Positions 28,332 to 40,891 are shown, numbered from the stretch's first letter. The stretch: DNA of 64,000 bases from Pimelobacter simplex (GCA_016803235.1 JADCLI010000015.1:46618-110617); one strand, 5' to 3'. A program made the numbers and translations. The notes: generated by a model not told the origin, from the sequence alone.

Positions 28332-29190
28332 GACGCACGGGCAGCTCGTGGTCGTCACCGGCATGACCGGTGCCGGCCGCAGCACCGCGGCCAAGGAGCT
28401 CGAGGACCTCGGCTTCTTCGTCGTCGACAACCTCCCGCCCAGCCTGCTGCCGGACGTGGTCCGGCTGGTCGATGAGAGCCACGGCCCGGCGCAGCCGGTC
28501 GCGGTGGTGGTCGACGTCCGCTCCGGGTCGTTCTTCCAGGGCCTGCGCAGCGCGATCGCGCACGGCGTCAGCGGCCGCCACGTCACCCTGGTCTTCCTCG
28601 ACGCCACCGACGAGGTGCTGGTCCGCCGGCAGGAGGCCGCCCGGCGCCCGCACCCGCTGCAGGAGGGCGGTCGGCTGCTCGACGGTCTGCAGCGCGAGCG
28701 GGTGGTGCTCGCCGACCTGCGCTCCGAGGCGGACCTGGTCATCGACACCAGCGTCCTCAACGTCCACCAGCTCACCGACCGGATCGCCGAGTCCTTCGGC
28801 ACGGCCGAGACCACCCGGCTGCGGGTCTCGGTGATCAGCTTCGGCTTCAAGTACGGCATCCCCGTCGACGCCGACCACGTCGCCGACATGCGCTTCCTGC
28901 CCAACCCCCACTGGGTTCCGGAGCTGCGCCCGCGCACCGGCCAGGACGCCGAGGTGTCGGCCTACGTCCTCGGCCGGCCGGGCGCCGCCGAGTTCGTCGA
29001 CTCCTACGTGCCGCTCCTGTCCGGCGTCGCCGAGGGCTACCTGCGCGAGGGCAAGCGGTTCATGCGGGTCGCGATCGGCTGCACCGGCGGCAAGCACCGC
29101 AGCGTCGCGATGACCGAGGAGATCGCTCGTCGGCTGGGTGAGCAGGGGTACGTCGCCCGCGCCATCCACCGCGACCTGGGGCGCGAGTGA
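28315..29190 (+). CDS. rapZ: RNase adapter / nucleotide-binding protein RapZ
   Basis: About 291 residues. Walker A is GMTGAGRST near residue 20, followed by [18 protein letters not shown]-type sequence (here [18 protein letters not shown]), and the C-terminal domain has [26 protein letters not shown] and [12 protein letters not shown], all RapZ hallmarks. In E. coli it controls GlmS via sRNA; in Actinobacteria its partner is unknown. ATG 28315 or ATG 28324 could be the start; both lie inside the uvrC end, so translation is coupled. The stop overlaps the yvcK GTG by 4 bp. Confidence 0.93.
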   Translation: MTPMDETHGQLVVVTGMTGAGRSTAAKELEDLGFFVVDNLPPSLLPDVVRLVDESHGPAQPVAVVVDVRSGSFFQGLRSAIAHGVSGRHVTLVFLDATDEVLVRRQEAARRPHPLQEGGRLLDGLQRERVVLADLRSEADLVIDTSVLNVHQLTDRIAESFGTAETTRLRVSVISFGFKYGIPVDADHVADMRFLPNPHWVPELRPRTGQDAEVSAYVLGRPGAAEFVDSYVPLLSGVAEGYLREGKRFMRVAIGCTGGKHRSVAMTEEIARRLGEQGYVARAIHRDLGRE

Positions 29191-30188
29191 GCTCGGACTT
29201 CCTCGGGGCCGACCAGCGGGCGCAGGCGGTCGTCGCGCTCGGTGGCGGACACGGCCTGCACGCCTCGCTCAGCGCCCTGCGCCACCTCGTGGACGACCTG
29301 ACCGTCGACGACCTGACCGCCGTCGTCACCGTCGCCGACAACGGCGGGTCGTCCGGCCGGCTGCGCGGTGAGTTCGGCGTGCTGCCGCCCGGCGACCTGC
29401 GCATGGCGCTGGCCGCGCTGTGCGGCGACGACGAGTGGGGCGACACCTGGGCGAAGGTGCTGCAGCACCGTTTCGAGGGCGACGGCGAGATGCGCGGCCA
29501 CGTCGTCGGCAACCTGCTCATCGTCGGTCTGTGGGAGCTGCTCGGCGACCACGTCGACGCCCTGGACTGGGTCGGCCGGCTGCTGGGCGCCAAGGGCCGC
29601 GTGCTGCCGATGGCGATGACGCCGATGGACATCACGGCGGACGTGCGCGGCCTGGTCGCCGACGACCCGGACGCCCTCACCGCGGTCCGCGGGCAGGTCG
29701 AGGTCGCCACCACCGACGGCGTGATCACCGAGATCGCCCTGGAGCCCGCCGACCCGGAGGTCAGCCCCGCCGTCGTCGACGCGATCTCCGCGGCCGACTG
29801 GGTGGTGCTCGGACCCGGCTCCTGGTTCAGCAGCGTGCTCCCGCACCTGGTCGTCCCGCGGCTGCGGGAGGCGCTGGTCGCGACCGACGCCCGCGTGGTC
29901 GTGGTGCTCAACCTGGAGGAGCAGGCCGGCGAGACCGGCGGGTTCGGCCCGGCCGACCACCTCGCCGTGCTGGCCGAGCACGCGCCCGACCTCGGGATCG
30001 ACGTGGTGCTGGCCGACCGCACCTCGGTGGCCGACGGCCTCGGTGAGCTCGAGGAGACCGTGGCGGCGCTCGGTGCGCGCCTGGTCGTCGACGACGTGGC
30101 GGCCGGCGACGGCACGGCACGGCACGATCCCGTGAAGCTCGCCACGGCGTACGCCCGGATCTTCGGCATCGGCCGCCAGGGTTGTTGA
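29187..30188 (+). CDS. yvcK: YvcK/CofD-like gluconeogenesis factor
   Basis: A 333-residue protein with the YvcK nucleotide-sugar-binding motifs [44 protein letters not shown] and [13 protein letters not shown], followed by [10 protein letters not shown] and [19 protein letters not shown]. YvcK family proteins bind UDP-sugars and affect carbon flow to the cell wall. It lies between rapZ (4-bp overlap) and whiA (22 bp), the usual three-gene unit. Confidence 0.92.
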   Translation: MSSDFLGADQRAQAVVALGGGHGLHASLSALRHLVDDLTVDDLTAVVTVADNGGSSGRLRGEFGVLPPGDLRMALAALCGDDEWGDTWAKVLQHRFEGDGEMRGHVVGNLLIVGLWELLGDHVDALDWVGRLLGAKGRVLPMAMTPMDITADVRGLVADDPDALTAVRGQVEVATTDGVITEIALEPADPEVSPAVVDAISAADWVVLGPGSWFSSVLPHLVVPRLREALVATDARVVVVLNLEEQAGETGGFGPADHLAVLAEHAPDLGIDVVLADRTSVADGLGELEETVAALGARLVVDDVAAGDGTARHDPVKLATAYARIFGIGRQGC

Positions 30189-30210
30189 CCCGCGTGGGAG
30201 GATCGCCCCT

Positions 30211-31197
30211 ATGGCGATGACGGCACAGGTCAAGGCGGAGCTCGCCAACATCCCGGTGACGAAGGTCTGCTGCCGCAAGGCCGAGGTCGCCTCGATGCTG
30301 CGCTTCGCCGGGGGACTGCACATCGTCGGCGGCCGGATCGTCGTCGAGGCCGAGCTCGACACCGGCGCCGCGGCGCGGCGCCTGCGCAAGGACATCTCCG
30401 AGATCTACGGGCAGGGGTCCGAGGTCGTCATGGTGCAGGGCAACGGCCTGCGCAAGGGCAGCCGCTACATCGTCCGCGTCGTGAAGGACGGCGAGGCGCT
30501 GGCCCGCCAGACCGGCCTGCTCGACCAGCGTGGTCGCCCGGTCCGCGGCCTGCCGCCGGCCGTCGTCTCGGGTGGCGCCTGTGACGCGGTCGCCGCGTGG
30601 CGCGGTGCCTTCCTCGCCCACGGCTCGCTCACCGAGCCCGGCCGGTCCTCGTCGCTCGAGGTGACCTGCCCCGGCTCCGAGGCCGCGCTCGCCCTGGTCG
30701 GCGTCGCCCGACGGCTCGGCATCCAGGCCAAGGCCCGCGAGGTCCGCGGCGTCGATCGCGTCGTCATCCGCGACGGTGACGCGATCGGTCAGCTGCTCGC
30801 CCGGCTCGGCGCCCACGAGACCCTGATGGCGTGGGAGGAGCGCCGGATGCGGCGCGAGGTCCGGGCGACGGCCAACCGGCTCGCGAACTTCGACGACGCC
30901 AACCTGCGCCGCTCCGCGCGGGCGGCGGTCACCGCGGGGGCCCGCGTGCACCGCGCCATGGAGATCCTCGGCGACGAGGTCCCCGACCACCTGCGGATGG
31001 CAGGGGAGCTGCGTCTCGAGCACAAGCAGGCCTCGCTCGAGGAGCTCGGCCAGCTCCACGACCCGGTCCTCACCAAGGACGCCATCGCCGGCCGGATCCG
31101 GCGCCTGCTCGCCATGGCCGACAAGCGCGCGGAGGAGCTCGGCGTGCCGGACACCGAGGCGTCACTGACTCCGGAGATGCTCGCCGGCGACGCCTGA
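30211..31197 (+). CDS. whiA: DNA-binding protein WhiA
   Basis: A 328-residue WhiA. The N-terminal degenerate LAGLIDADG homing-endonuclease fold spans [36 protein letters not shown] to about residue 215. The C-terminal helix-turn-helix domain is [24 protein letters not shown] ... [38 protein letters not shown]. WhiA acts with WhiB in sporulating actinomycetes to control division and differentiation genes; here it is the conserved chromosomal copy. The likely ribosome site GGGAGGA precedes the ATG. Confidence 0.95.
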   Translation: MAMTAQVKAELANIPVTKVCCRKAEVASMLRFAGGLHIVGGRIVVEAELDTGAAARRLRKDISEIYGQGSEVVMVQGNGLRKGSRYIVRVVKDGEALARQTGLLDQRGRPVRGLPPAVVSGGACDAVAAWRGAFLAHGSLTEPGRSSSLEVTCPGSEAALALVGVARRLGIQAKAREVRGVDRVVIRDGDAIGQLLARLGAHETLMAWEERRMRREVRATANRLANFDDANLRRSARAAVTAGARVHRAMEILGDEVPDHLRMAGELRLEHKQASLEELGQLHDPVLTKDAIAGRIRRLLAMADKRAEELGVPDTEASLTPEMLAGDA

Positions 31198-32434
<1,237 letters not shown>

Positions 32435-32470
32435 GCCGCGTCCGCGGCGATTGACTAGGCTCTGACGCTT

Positions 32471-33676
32471 GTGACTGACTTCAACGGCCTCGCCCCGGAG
32501 TTCTTGCAGAGCGTCCGCGGCAAGCGCGTCCTCGTCCGCTCCGACCTGAACGTGCCGCTCGACGGCAGCCGGATCACCGACGACGGCCGGATCCGGGCGA
32601 GCGTCCCGACGATCCGGGCGCTCGCCGATGCCGGCGCCCGGGTGGTCGTCACCGCGCACCTCGGCCGGCCGAAGGGCGAGCCGGACCCGGCGTACTCGCT
32701 CGCTCCTGTCGCCGCCCGCCTCGGGGAGCTGCTCGGTGCGACCGTCGCCTTCGCCACCGACACGGTGGGGGCCTCGGCCCAGGAGACCGTCGCCGGCCTC
32801 GGCGACGGCGAGGTTGCGCTGCTCGAGAACGTCCGCTTCAACGCGGGCGAGACCAGCAAGGACGACGCCGAGCGCGGCGCCTTCGCCGACCAGCTCGCCG
32901 GTCTCGCCGACGCATTCGTGTCCGACGGCTTCGGTGTCGTGCACCGCAAGCAGGCCAGCGTGTACGACGTCGCCCAGCGGCTCCCGCACGCGATGGGCGG
33001 TCTCGTCGCCACCGAGGTGGAGGTGCTGCGCCGCCTCACCGTCGACCCCGAGCGTCCCTACGTCGTCGTCCTCGGCGGGTCCAAGGTCTCCGACAAGCTC
33101 GGCGTGATCGACAACCTGCTCGGCAAGGCCGACAAGCTGCTCATCGGTGGCGGCATGGTCTTCACCTTCCTCAAGGCCGACGGCCTCGAGGTCGGCAAGA
33201 GCCTGCTCGAGGACGACCAGCTCGACACCGTGCGTGCCTACCAGGCGCGGGCGAAGGAGCTCGGCGTCGAGATCGTGTTGCCGACCGACATCGTCGTGGC
33301 CGACAGCTTCGGCGACGAGGCCTCGGCCCGCGTGGTCGCTGCCGACGCCATCCCCGCCGACAGCCTCGGCCTCGACATCGGCCCCGAGTCCGGCGCCGCC
33401 TTCGCCGCGGCTCTCGCGGACGCGAGGACGGTGTTCTGGAACGGCCCGATGGGCGTCTTCGAGCAGTCCGCCTTCGCCGAGGGCACGCGCGCCGTCGCGG
33501 AGGCGCTGACGAAGGTCGACGGGCTCTCCGTCGTCGGCGGCGGCGACTCCGCGGCCGCGGTCCGCACGCTCGGGTTCGACGAGGCCGCCTTCGGTCACAT
33601 CTCGACCGGCGGCGGTGCCAGCCTCGAGTACCTCGAGGGCAAGGAACTGCCCGGCATCACGGTTCTGGAGGACTGA
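32471..33676 (+). CDS. pgk: Phosphoglycerate kinase
   Basis: A 401-residue enzyme with the signature [18 protein letters not shown], the substrate-binding [13 protein letters not shown], the hinge and nucleotide site [19 protein letters not shown], and the C-terminal [16 protein letters not shown] ... [21 protein letters not shown]. Transfers phosphate from 1,3-bisphosphoglycerate to ADP. It is 36 bp after gap and overlaps tpiA by one nucleotide. Confidence 0.97.
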   Translation: MTDFNGLAPEFLQSVRGKRVLVRSDLNVPLDGSRITDDGRIRASVPTIRALADAGARVVVTAHLGRPKGEPDPAYSLAPVAARLGELLGATVAFATDTVGASAQETVAGLGDGEVALLENVRFNAGETSKDDAERGAFADQLAGLADAFVSDGFGVVHRKQASVYDVAQRLPHAMGGLVATEVEVLRRLTVDPERPYVVVLGGSKVSDKLGVIDNLLGKADKLLIGGGMVFTFLKADGLEVGKSLLEDDQLDTVRAYQARAKELGVEIVLPTDIVVADSFGDEASARVVAADAIPADSLGLDIGPESGAAFAAALADARTVFWNGPMGVFEQSAFAEGTRAVAEALTKVDGLSVVGGGDSAAAVRTLGFDEAAFGHISTGGGASLEYLEGKELPGITVLED

Positions 33677-34494
33677 TGGTTTCGACAAGCTCGACCGCCG
33701 GGGCGGCGCGCACCCCGCTGATGGCGGGCAACTGGAAGATGAACCTCAACCACGCCGAGGCCGTCGTCCTCGTGCAGAAGCTGGCGTGGACCCTCTCGGA
33801 CAAGCGGCACGACCACGGCAAGGTCGAGGTGGCGGTGATCCCGCCGTTCACCGACATCCGGTCCGTGCAGACCCTGATCGACGGCGACCGCCTCTCGATC
33901 CGGTACGGCGCGCAGGACGTCTCGCAGCACGCCAGCGGCGCCTACACGGGCGAGATCTCCGCGGCGATGCTCGCCAAGCTGGGTTGCTCCTACGTCGTGG
34001 TCGGTCACTCCGAGCGGCGGCAGTACCACGCCGAGACCGACGCGATCGTCAACGCCAAGGCCAAGGCCGCGCTGGGGGAGAAGATCACGCCGATCGTGTG
34101 CGTCGGCGAGGGCCTCGACGTGCGCCAGGCGGGCGAGCACGTCGAGTTCACCAACGCGCAGGTCGAGGGCTCGCTCGCCGGCCTCTCGAAGAAGCAGGTC
34201 GCCGGTCTGGTCGTCGCCTACGAGCCGGTGTGGGCGATCGGCACCGGCGAGGTCGCGACCCCCGACGACGCGCAGGAGGTCTGCGCGGCGATCCGCACGA
34301 AGGTCCGTGAGCTGTTCGGCGACGAGGCCGCGGACGCCGTCCGCATCCTCTACGGCGGCTCGGTGAAGGCCGCGAACGTCGCGGGGATCATGGCCAAGGC
34401 CGACGTCGACGGTGCTCTGGTGGGCGGCGCGAGCCTGGATGCCGACGAGTTCGGGGGAATCTGCCGGTTCTACGACATGCCGGTGCTGTCCTAG
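33676..34494 (+). CDS. tpiA: Triosephosphate isomerase
   Basis: A 272-residue TIM-barrel enzyme. Catalytic residues are in AGNWKMN (Lys), [11 protein letters not shown] (His) and [11 protein letters not shown] (Glu), with the phosphate loop [13 protein letters not shown] and [14 protein letters not shown]. The ATG at 33676 overlaps the pgk stop and has GGAGGA upstream. The first 15 residues ([15 protein letters not shown]) precede the usual start of the fold and are encoded by a sequence that looks like an interspersed repeat. It is somewhat longer than typical TpiA (about 255-260) because of this leader. Confidence 0.97.
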   Translation: MVSTSSTAGAARTPLMAGNWKMNLNHAEAVVLVQKLAWTLSDKRHDHGKVEVAVIPPFTDIRSVQTLIDGDRLSIRYGAQDVSQHASGAYTGEISAAMLAKLGCSYVVVGHSERRQYHAETDAIVNAKAKAALGEKITPIVCVGEGLDVRQAGEHVEFTNAQVEGSLAGLSKKQVAGLVVAYEPVWAIGTGEVATPDDAQEVCAAIRTKVRELFGDEAADAVRILYGGSVKAANVAGIMAKADVDGALVGGASLDADEFGGICRFYDMPVLS

Positions 34495-34508
34495 CACCAG
34501 GCCTGACG

Positions 34509-34514
34509 TAGGAT
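34509..34514 (+). promoter_or_regulatory. -10 box of secG, probable leaderless start
   Basis: TAGGAT ends 7 nt before the GTG at 34522, just after the tpiA stop. secG probably has its own transcript in addition to read-through. Confidence 0.45.
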
Positions 34515-34521
34515 TCCTCGC

Positions 34522-34758
34522 GTGTCGACGCTTCTGACTGTGCTGCTCGTGATCACGAGCCTGATCCTGATCCTGCTCGTGCTCCTGCACAAGGGTCGGG
34601 GCGGCGGCCTCTCGGACATGTTCGGTGGCGGTGTGTCGAGCTCGCTCGGCGGATCCTCGGTGGCCGAGCGCAACCTCGACCGGTTCACGGTCGGGATCGG
34701 CGTCATCTGGTTCGCCTGCGTCATCGCGCTGGGCCTCCTGCTCGCCTATCAGAACTGA
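34522..34758 (+). CDS. secG: Preprotein translocase subunit SecG
   Basis: A 78-residue protein with two membrane helices (LLTVLLVITSLILILLVLL and FTVGIGVIWFACVIALGLLLAY) joined by the conserved loop HKGRGGGLSDMFGGGVSSSLGGSSVAERNLDR. It stimulates SecYE in protein export. Position directly after tpiA is the standard actinobacterial arrangement. Confidence 0.93.
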   Translation: MSTLLTVLLVITSLILILLVLLHKGRGGGLSDMFGGGVSSSLGGSSVAERNLDRFTVGIGVIWFACVIALGLLLAYQN

Positions 34759-34826
34759 CAGCACAGATCGCTTTGCAACCGACCCGGACAGCGCCGGGTC
34801 GTCCGAGGGCTTGAGGAGAGAATCCG

Positions 34827-35186
34827 TTGGCTGGTGGTGGGAACGCGATCCGCGGTAGTCGCGTCGGTGCGGGTCCGATGGGCGAGGCCGAGCGCGGCGA
34901 GGCCGCGCCTCGTCAGGCGGTCACGTACTTCTGTGCGAACGACCACCGTTCGGTGATCACCTTCTCCGTCGAGGCGTCCGTCCCGGACTCCTGGGACTGC
35001 CCGAAGTGCGGCCTGCCGGCCGGTCTCGACTCCGAGAACGCTCCGCCGGCGCCGAAGATCGAGCCGTACAAGACGCACCTGGCCTACGTGAAGGAGCGTC
35101 GCTCCGACAAGGAGGCCGAGGTCATCCTCGACGAGGCCATCCAGCTGCTCCGCTCGCGCCGCAAGTCCGGCGAGATCATCTTCTGA
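34827..35186 (+). CDS. rbpA: RNA polymerase-binding protein RbpA (TTG start)
   Basis: A 119-residue RbpA. It has the N-terminal tail AGGGNAIRGSRVGAGPMGEAERG, the zinc core YFCANDH ... WDCPKCG with its Cys/His ligands, and the C-terminal sigma-interaction helix KTHLAYVKERRSDKEAEVILDEAIQLLRSRR. RbpA stabilises the open complex formed by RNA polymerase with the primary sigma factor in Actinobacteria. The start is TTG, 7 nt after a GAGGAGAG ribosome site. No ATG or GTG upstream in frame gives a better N-terminus, and the N-terminal tail is conserved in the family. Confidence 0.95.
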   Translation: MAGGGNAIRGSRVGAGPMGEAERGEAAPRQAVTYFCANDHRSVITFSVEASVPDSWDCPKCGLPAGLDSENAPPAPKIEPYKTHLAYVKERRSDKEAEVILDEAIQLLRSRRKSGEIIF

Positions 35187-35194
35187 TCGCGCCG

Positions 35195-35212
35195 TCCGCC
35201 TCGCTCGGCGGA
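35195..35212. terminator. Weak hairpin between rbpA and pgl
   Basis: TCCGCC (35195-35200) pairs with GGCGGA (35207-35212) across a 6-nt loop, between the convergent rbpA and pgl stops. GC-rich, without a T-tract; a candidate only. Confidence 0.35.
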
Positions 35213-35222
35213 GGAGGCTTCC

Positions 35223-35954
35223 TCAGACGAGCGAGGCAGCGGCCGCGTCGAGGAACCACACGGTCTCGACCCGGCCGGCCACACCGCGGGCCGGCGTCTC
35301 GGTGACCTCGCCGTCCTGAGCGAGTGCGCGGCGCACGGCGTCGGCCTTCCCGTCGCCACTGGCGACGAACCAGACCGACTGCGCCCGGTTGAGGGCCTCG
35401 AAGGTCAGGCTGACCCGGTCCGGTGGCGGCTTGGGGGAGTCGTGGACGGCCACCGTGATGCTGTCGGCGGCCTCGAGACCGGGATGGCCCGGGAACAGCG
35501 AGGCGACGTGACCGTCGGGCCCGAGCCCGAGCATCAGCACGTCGAAGTCCCCGCTGCCCTGCGCGCGGAAGGTCTCGGCGTACGACGCTGCGGACTCCTC
35601 GGCCGAGCCGACCTCCGACGAGGAGGGCGCGGTGTGGACCCGGTGGGCACCGACCTCGTCGAGGAACGCGGCCCGGGCCTGGTTGATGTTGCGGTCGGGC
35701 GAGTCGCCTGCGACGAAGCGCTCGTCGCCGAACCAGAGCACGACCGCGCCCCAGTCGACGCCGGAGGCCGGGGCCAGGCGCGCGATCTCGCGGTGGACCG
35801 CCTCGGCGATGGTCCCCCCGGTGAGCCCGACGTGGGGGACGTTGCCGGCTGCCTGGGCATCGGCGATCCGGTTGAGGAGCTCGCCCGCGACGGCGGTCGC
35901 GAGCGCCTCGGGGTCGGGATGGACCTCGACGAGGGGCGGTGGGGTGTCGGTCAT
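35223..35954 (-). CDS. pgl: 6-phosphogluconolactonase
   Basis: A 243-residue DevB/SOL-type lactonase. Motifs include [65 protein letters not shown] and [28 protein letters not shown]. It hydrolyses 6-phosphogluconolactone in the oxidative pentose phosphate pathway. The start overlaps the pgi stop by 4 bp. The usual partner genes zwf and opcA are not in this cluster. Confidence 0.94.
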   Translation of the reverse strand: MTDTPPPLVEVHPDPEALATAVAGELLNRIADAQAAGNVPHVGLTGGTIAEAVHREIARLAPASGVDWGAVVLWFGDERFVAGDSPDRNINQARAAFLDEVGAHRVHTAPSSSEVGSAEESAASYAETFRAQGSGDFDVLMLGLGPDGHVASLFPGHPGLEAADSITVAVHDSPKPPPDRVSLTFEALNRAQSVWFVASGDGKADAVRRALAQDGEVTETPARGVAGRVETVWFLDAAAASLV

Positions 35955-37597
35955 CGCGCGCGCTGCTCCCGGTAGTAGTCGATCATCGCCCGGGTCGAGG
36001 GGTCCTGCTCGGCCAGCACGCCGGCGTCGCCGGCGAGGCCCGGGGCGATCTGGAGGGCGAGTTGCTTGCCGAGCTCGACCCCCCACTGGTCGAAGCTGTC
36101 GATGCCCCACACGGCGCCTTGGGTGAAGGTGATGTGCTCGTAGAGCGCGATCAGCTGGCCGAGCACGGACGGCGTGAGCGCCGGCGCCATGATCGAGGTG
36201 GTCGGCCGGTTGCCGGTGAACACCCGGGCCGGCACGATCGCCTCCGGCGTACCTTCGGCGCGCACCTCCTCGGCGGTCTTGCCGAACGCCAGCGCCTTGG
36301 TCTGCGCCAGGAAGTTGGCGAGCAGGAGCTCGTGCACGTCGGTGTCGCCGTCGGTGAGCGGGTACGCCGGCGCGGCGAACCCGATGAAGTCCGCGGGGAC
36401 CAGTCGGGTGCCCTGGTGGAGGAGCTGGTAGAACGCGTGCTGCCCGTTGGTGCCGGGCTCGCCCCAGAACACCTCGCCGGTGTCGGCAGTGACCGGGGAG
36501 CCGTCCCAGCGCACGCTCTTGCCGTTGGACTCCATGGTGAGCTGCTGGAGGTACGCCGGGAAGCGGTGCAGCAGCTGGGAGTAGGGCAGCACCGCGTGGG
36601 ACTGGGCGCCGAGGAAGTTGGTGTACCAGACGTTGAGCAGGCCCATCAGGACGGGCACGTTCTGCTCGAGCGGGGCGGAGACGAAGTGGTTGTCGATGGC
36701 CCGGAACCCGCCGAGGAACTCCTCGAAGCGCTCGGGCCCGATCGCCACGGCCAGCGAGGTGCCGATCGCCGAGTCGACCGAGTAGCGCCCGCCGACCCAG
36801 TCCCAGAACCCGAAGGCGTTGACGGGGTCGATGCCGAACGCCTCGACCTTGTCGAGCGCCGTCGAGACGGCGACGAAGTGACGCGACACCGCCTCGTCGC
36901 CAGCACCCAGCCCGTCGAGCAGCCAGGCCCGGCACAGCCGGGCGTTGGTGAGCGTCTCCAGGGTGCCGAAGGTCTTGCTCGAGACGATGAACAGGGTCGT
37001 GGCCGGGTCGAGCCCCGCCAGCTCCTGGGCGGCGTCGGTCGGGTCGATGTTGCTGATGAAGCGGCATTCGAGGCCCGACTGGACGTACGGCTTGAGCGCC
37101 TCGTAGGCCATCACCGGGCCGAGGTCGGAGCCCCCGATGCCGATGTTGACGACCGTGCGGATCGGCTGGCCGGTGGAGCCGCGCCACGCGCCGGAGCGGA
37201 CGTCGTCCGCGAAGGCGTAGACCCGGCGCAGCACTGCCTGCACCTGCTCCACGACGTCGGCGCCGCCGACCTCGAGGTCCGAGCCGGCCGCGCGGCGCAG
37301 CGCGGTGTGCAGCACGGCGCGGTCCTCGGTGACGTTGATGTGCTCACCGCGGAACATCGCGTCGCGCTGGGCCGGGACCTCGACCTCGGCGGCCAGCGCC
37401 TGCAGCGCCTTCCAGATCTCCGGCGTGACCAGGTTCTTGGACAGGTCGACGCGCAGGTCGCCGGCCTGCGCGGTGGAGCGCGCGACCCACTCGGGGTCGG
37501 CGAGCATCCGGCGCAGGTCGGGCTGGAACCCCGAGGCCAGGGCGGCGAGCCGCCGCCAGGCCTCGGTCGCGGTCGGGTCGACGGGAGCCGCGCCCAC
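35951..37597 (-). CDS. pgi: Glucose-6-phosphate isomerase
   Basis: A 548-residue enzyme. It contains [79 protein letters not shown] and the signature [20 protein letters not shown]. Interconverts glucose-6-phosphate and fructose-6-phosphate. The GTG at 37597 gives a typical length; it is 5 bp after the tal stop. It belongs to tkt-tal-pgi-pgl. Confidence 0.96.
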   Translation of the reverse strand: MGAAPVDPTATEAWRRLAALASGFQPDLRRMLADPEWVARSTAQAGDLRVDLSKNLVTPEIWKALQALAAEVEVPAQRDAMFRGEHINVTEDRAVLHTALRRAAGSDLEVGGADVVEQVQAVLRRVYAFADDVRSGAWRGSTGQPIRTVVNIGIGGSDLGPVMAYEALKPYVQSGLECRFISNIDPTDAAQELAGLDPATTLFIVSSKTFGTLETLTNARLCRAWLLDGLGAGDEAVSRHFVAVSTALDKVEAFGIDPVNAFGFWDWVGGRYSVDSAIGTSLAVAIGPERFEEFLGGFRAIDNHFVSAPLEQNVPVLMGLLNVWYTNFLGAQSHAVLPYSQLLHRFPAYLQQLTMESNGKSVRWDGSPVTADTGEVFWGEPGTNGQHAFYQLLHQGTRLVPADFIGFAAPAYPLTDGDTDVHELLLANFLAQTKALAFGKTAEEVRAEGTPEAIVPARVFTGNRPTTSIMAPALTPSVLGQLIALYEHITFTQGAVWGIDSFDQWGVELGKQLALQIAPGLAGDAGVLAEQDPSTRAMIDYYREQRAR

Positions 37598-37602
37598 GGA
37601 GG

Positions 37603-38721
37603 TCAGGCTCCGGCCTCGCCCGACGTCGCCGCCATCTGTGCCTCGACGGTGGCGACCAGCTCGGTCCAGGAGACCTTGAACTTGTCGACGCCCTCGGTCT
37701 CGAGCACGCGGAAGACGTCGTCGAGGTCGACGCCGGCGGCGGCCAGCGTGTCGAACACCGCCTGCGCCTCCTCGCCCTTCCCGGTCACCTGGTCGCCGGT
37801 CACCTCGCCGTGGTCGGCGAAGGCCTGCAGCGTCTTCTCCGGCATCGTGTTGACCGTGTCGGCCACGACCAGGTCGGTGACGTAGAGGGTGTCGGGGTAC
37901 GCCGGGTTCTTCACGCCGGTCGAGGCCCACAGCGGACGCTGGGGGTGCGCGCCGGCGGCGGCCAGCGCCTGCCAGCGCTCGGAGGCGATGACCTCCTCGA
38001 AGGCGGCGTAGGCGAGCCGTGCGTTGGCCACCGCGGCCTGCCCGCGCAGGCCGAGCGCCTCGTCGGTGCCGATCTTCTCCAGCCGTGCGTCGATCTCGGT
38101 GTCGACCCGCGAGACGAAGAACGAGGCGACCGACTGGATGGTGCCGAGGTCGATGCCCGCGGCTTGTGCCTGCTCGAGGCCGGCGAGGTAGGCATCCATG
38201 ACGGCGCGGTAGCGCTCCACCGAGAAGATCAGGGTGACGTTGACGCTGATCCCCGCCGCGATGGTCGCGGTGATCGCGGGCAGGCCCTCGACGGTGGCGG
38301 GGATCTTGATGAGCGCGTTCGGGCGGTCGACCGCGGTCCACAGCGCCTGCGCCGAGGCGATGGTCGCGTCCGTGTCGTTGGCCAGGGTCGGCTCGACCTC
38401 GATGGAGACCCGTCCGTCGGCCGGGTGCGCTGCCGCCACCGGGGCGAGCACGTCGCAGGCGTTGCGGACGTCGTCGGTGGTGAGCGCGAAGATCACCTCG
38501 TCGACCCCCATGCCGCCCTCGACGAGCTGGCGCACCTGGGCGTCGTACCGCTCGCCGTTGGCGATCGCCCCGGCGAAGATCGTCGGGTTCGTCGTCACGC
38601 CGACCACGGACCGGTCTCGGACGAGCTCGGCCAGGTTGCCGGTCTCGATCCGCTCGCGGGACAGGTCGTCGAGCCAGATGGACACCCCCGCGTCAGCGAG
38701 GGCCTTCAGTCGATCAGTCAT
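37603..38721 (-). CDS. tal: Transaldolase
   Basis: A 372-residue actinobacterial-type transaldolase. Motifs are [60 protein letters not shown], and the Schiff-base Lys in [35 protein letters not shown] and [22 protein letters not shown] follow. It transfers a dihydroxyacetone unit between sugar phosphates. The gene lies between tkt (45 bp upstream) and pgi (5 bp downstream). Confidence 0.96.
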   Translation of the reverse strand: MTDRLKALADAGVSIWLDDLSRERIETGNLAELVRDRSVVGVTTNPTIFAGAIANGERYDAQVRQLVEGGMGVDEVIFALTTDDVRNACDVLAPVAAAHPADGRVSIEVEPTLANDTDATIASAQALWTAVDRPNALIKIPATVEGLPAITATIAAGISVNVTLIFSVERYRAVMDAYLAGLEQAQAAGIDLGTIQSVASFFVSRVDTEIDARLEKIGTDEALGLRGQAAVANARLAYAAFEEVIASERWQALAAAGAHPQRPLWASTGVKNPAYPDTLYVTDLVVADTVNTMPEKTLQAFADHGEVTGDQVTGKGEEAQAVFDTLAAAGVDLDDVFRVLETEGVDKFKVSWTELVATVEAQMAATSGEAGA

Positions 38722-38766
38722 CGGTTCCTCCTTCTGCGGTGGTCTGGTGTGCAGGCGGTGCCCGGT

Positions 38767-40878
38767 TCAGTCCCGGGCAGCCGCGGCGATGCTCTCGCGA
38801 GCGGCCTGGACGACCGCCTCCGGCGTGAAGCCGAACTCCCGGAACAGGGTGCCGGCGTCCGCGCTCGCGCCATAGTGGTCGATGCTGACGATCCGGCCCT
38901 TGTCGCCGACGTACTCGCGCCAGCCCTGCTTGACGCCGGCCTCGACCGAGACCCGCGCCTTCACGGTCGGGGGGATGACGCTGTCGCGGTAGGCCTGGGT
39001 CTGCGCGTCGAACCACTCGAGGCAGGGCATCGACACGACCCGGGCGTGGATGCCCTCGGCGGCGAGCTGGGCGCGGGCGGCGACGGCGTACTGGACCTCG
39101 GATCCGGTCGCCAGGAGGACCACGTCGGGCTGCCCGCCCTCGGCGTCGAGGAGGACGTAGCCGCCCTTGGCCACGCCGTCGGTGGTCGCGTAGCCCTCGG
39201 TGCCGCGCGGGAAGGTCGGGACGTTCTGGCGGCTGAGGATCAGCCCGGCCGGGCGGTCGTTGTTGCGCAGCACCTGGAGCCAGGCGGCGGCGGTCTCGTT
39301 GGCGTCGGCCGGGCGGACCACGTCGAGGCCGGGGATCGCGCGCAGCGCCGCGAGGTGCTCGATCGGCTGGTGGGTCGGGCCGTCCTCGCCGAGGCCGATC
39401 GAGTCGTGCGTCCACACGTGGACGACCGGCGCGCCCATCAGCGCGCCGACGCGGACGGCGCCACGCATGTAGTCGGAGAAGGTGAGGAAGGTGCCGCCGA
39501 AGACGCGGGTGCCGCCGTGGACGGCGATGCCGTTCATGATCGAGCCCATGCCGTGCTCGCGGATGCCGAAGTGGAGCACCCGGCCCTGGTAGGGGTCGGC
39601 CGGCCACTCGTCGACGCCGCGGTCGAGCGGGAGGAAGGACTTGGCGTCCTTGATGGTGGTGTTGTTGGAGCCGGCGAGGTCGGCGGAGCCGCCCCACAGC
39701 TCGGGCATCACGGCGGCGACGGCGTTGATCACCTTGCCGGAGGCCGCGCGGGTCGCGACGCCCTTGGCGTCGGCCTCGAAGACCGGCAGCGCCTCCTCGA
39801 TGCCGTCGGGCAGGCGGCGGTCCTTCATCCGGTGCAGCAGGGCGGCCTGCTCCGGGTTGGCGGCGGCCCAGGCGTCGTACTGCTGCTGCCACTCGGCAGC
39901 CCAGGCCTTGCCGCGCTGGACCAGCCCGCGCGTGTGGGTCAGCACGTCGGCGGGGACCTCGAAGTTCTTCTCCGGGTCGAAGCCGAGCACCTTCTTGGTG
40001 GCGGCGACCTCGTCGGCACCGAGCGCGGAGCCGTGGGCTGCCTCGGTGTTCTGCGCGTTGGGCGCGGGCCAGGCGATCACCGTCTTGAGGACGATGAGCG
40101 ACGGCTTGTCGGTGACCTCGTCGGCGGCCTTGAGGGCGTCGTACAGGGCCGGCACGTCCTCCTCGTAGTGGGCGAGGTCGTTGTGGTCGTTGCCCGTCCA
40201 GTCGACGGTCTGGACGTGCCAACCGTAGGCCTCGTAGCGCTTGGCGACGTCCTCGTTGAACGCGATGTGGGTGTCGCCCTCGATCGAGATCCGGTTGGCG
40301 TCGTAGACGACCGTGAGATTGCCGAGCTCCTGGGTGCCGGCGATGGACGACGCCTCGCTGCTCACGCCCTCCTCGAGGTCGCCGTCGGAGGCGAGCACGT
40401 AGACGTGGTGGTTGAACAGCGACGGGCCGTCGCCGGCCTGCGGGTCGAGCATGCCCTTCTCGCGGCGGGCGGCCATCGCCATGCCGACCGCGTTGGCGAC
40501 ACCCTGTCCGAGCGGGCCCGTGGTGACCTCGACGCCCGCGGTGTGGCCGTACTCCGGGTGGCCCGGGGTCTTGCTGCCCCAGGAGCGCAGCGCCTCGAGG
40601 TCCCCGAGCTCGAGGCCGAAGCCGCCGAGGAAGAGCTGGGTGTAGAGCGTGATCGAGGAGTGTCCGCAGGACAGCACGAACCGGTCTCGGCCGATCCAGG
40701 ACGGGTCGGCGGGGTCGTGCCGCATCACCTTCTGGAACAGCAGGTAGGCGGCGGGCGCCAGGCTCATCGCCGTACCCGGGTGGCCGTTGCCGACCTTCTG
40801 CACGGCGTCCATCGCGAGGACGCGGGCGGTGTCAACAGCCTTGCGGTCGAGGTCGGTCCACTCGAGCTCCGGGATCAT
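38767..40878 (-). CDS. tkt: Transketolase
   Basis: A 703-residue thiamine-diphosphate enzyme. The N-terminal domain has [19 protein letters not shown] and the ThDP/Mg motif [19 protein letters not shown] ... [12 protein letters not shown]. The pyrimidine domain shows [20 protein letters not shown] and [19 protein letters not shown]. The C-terminal domain has [19 protein letters not shown]. It moves two-carbon units in the pentose phosphate pathway. ATG 40878 is 7 nt from a -10 box. First gene of tkt-tal-pgi-pgl, divergent from ctaB. Confidence 0.97.
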   Translation of the reverse strand: MIPELEWTDLDRKAVDTARVLAMDAVQKVGNGHPGTAMSLAPAAYLLFQKVMRHDPADPSWIGRDRFVLSCGHSSITLYTQLFLGGFGLELGDLEALRSWGSKTPGHPEYGHTAGVEVTTGPLGQGVANAVGMAMAARREKGMLDPQAGDGPSLFNHHVYVLASDGDLEEGVSSEASSIAGTQELGNLTVVYDANRISIEGDTHIAFNEDVAKRYEAYGWHVQTVDWTGNDHNDLAHYEEDVPALYDALKAADEVTDKPSLIVLKTVIAWPAPNAQNTEAAHGSALGADEVAATKKVLGFDPEKNFEVPADVLTHTRGLVQRGKAWAAEWQQQYDAWAAANPEQAALLHRMKDRRLPDGIEEALPVFEADAKGVATRAASGKVINAVAAVMPELWGGSADLAGSNNTTIKDAKSFLPLDRGVDEWPADPYQGRVLHFGIREHGMGSIMNGIAVHGGTRVFGGTFLTFSDYMRGAVRVGALMGAPVVHVWTHDSIGLGEDGPTHQPIEHLAALRAIPGLDVVRPADANETAAAWLQVLRNNDRPAGLILSRQNVPTFPRGTEGYATTDGVAKGGYVLLDAEGGQPDVVLLATGSEVQYAVAARAQLAAEGIHARVVSMPCLEWFDAQTQAYRDSVIPPTVKARVSVEAGVKQGWREYVGDKGRIVSIDHYGASADAGTLFREFGFTPEAVVQAARESIAAAARD

Positions 40879-40885
40879 GGCTCCG

Positions 40886-40891
40886 AGCCTA
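40886..40891 (-). promoter_or_regulatory. -10 box of tkt-tal-pgi-pgl, probable leaderless start
   Basis: Read on the minus strand this is TAGGCT, 7 nt before the ATG at 40878. Confidence 0.5.
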
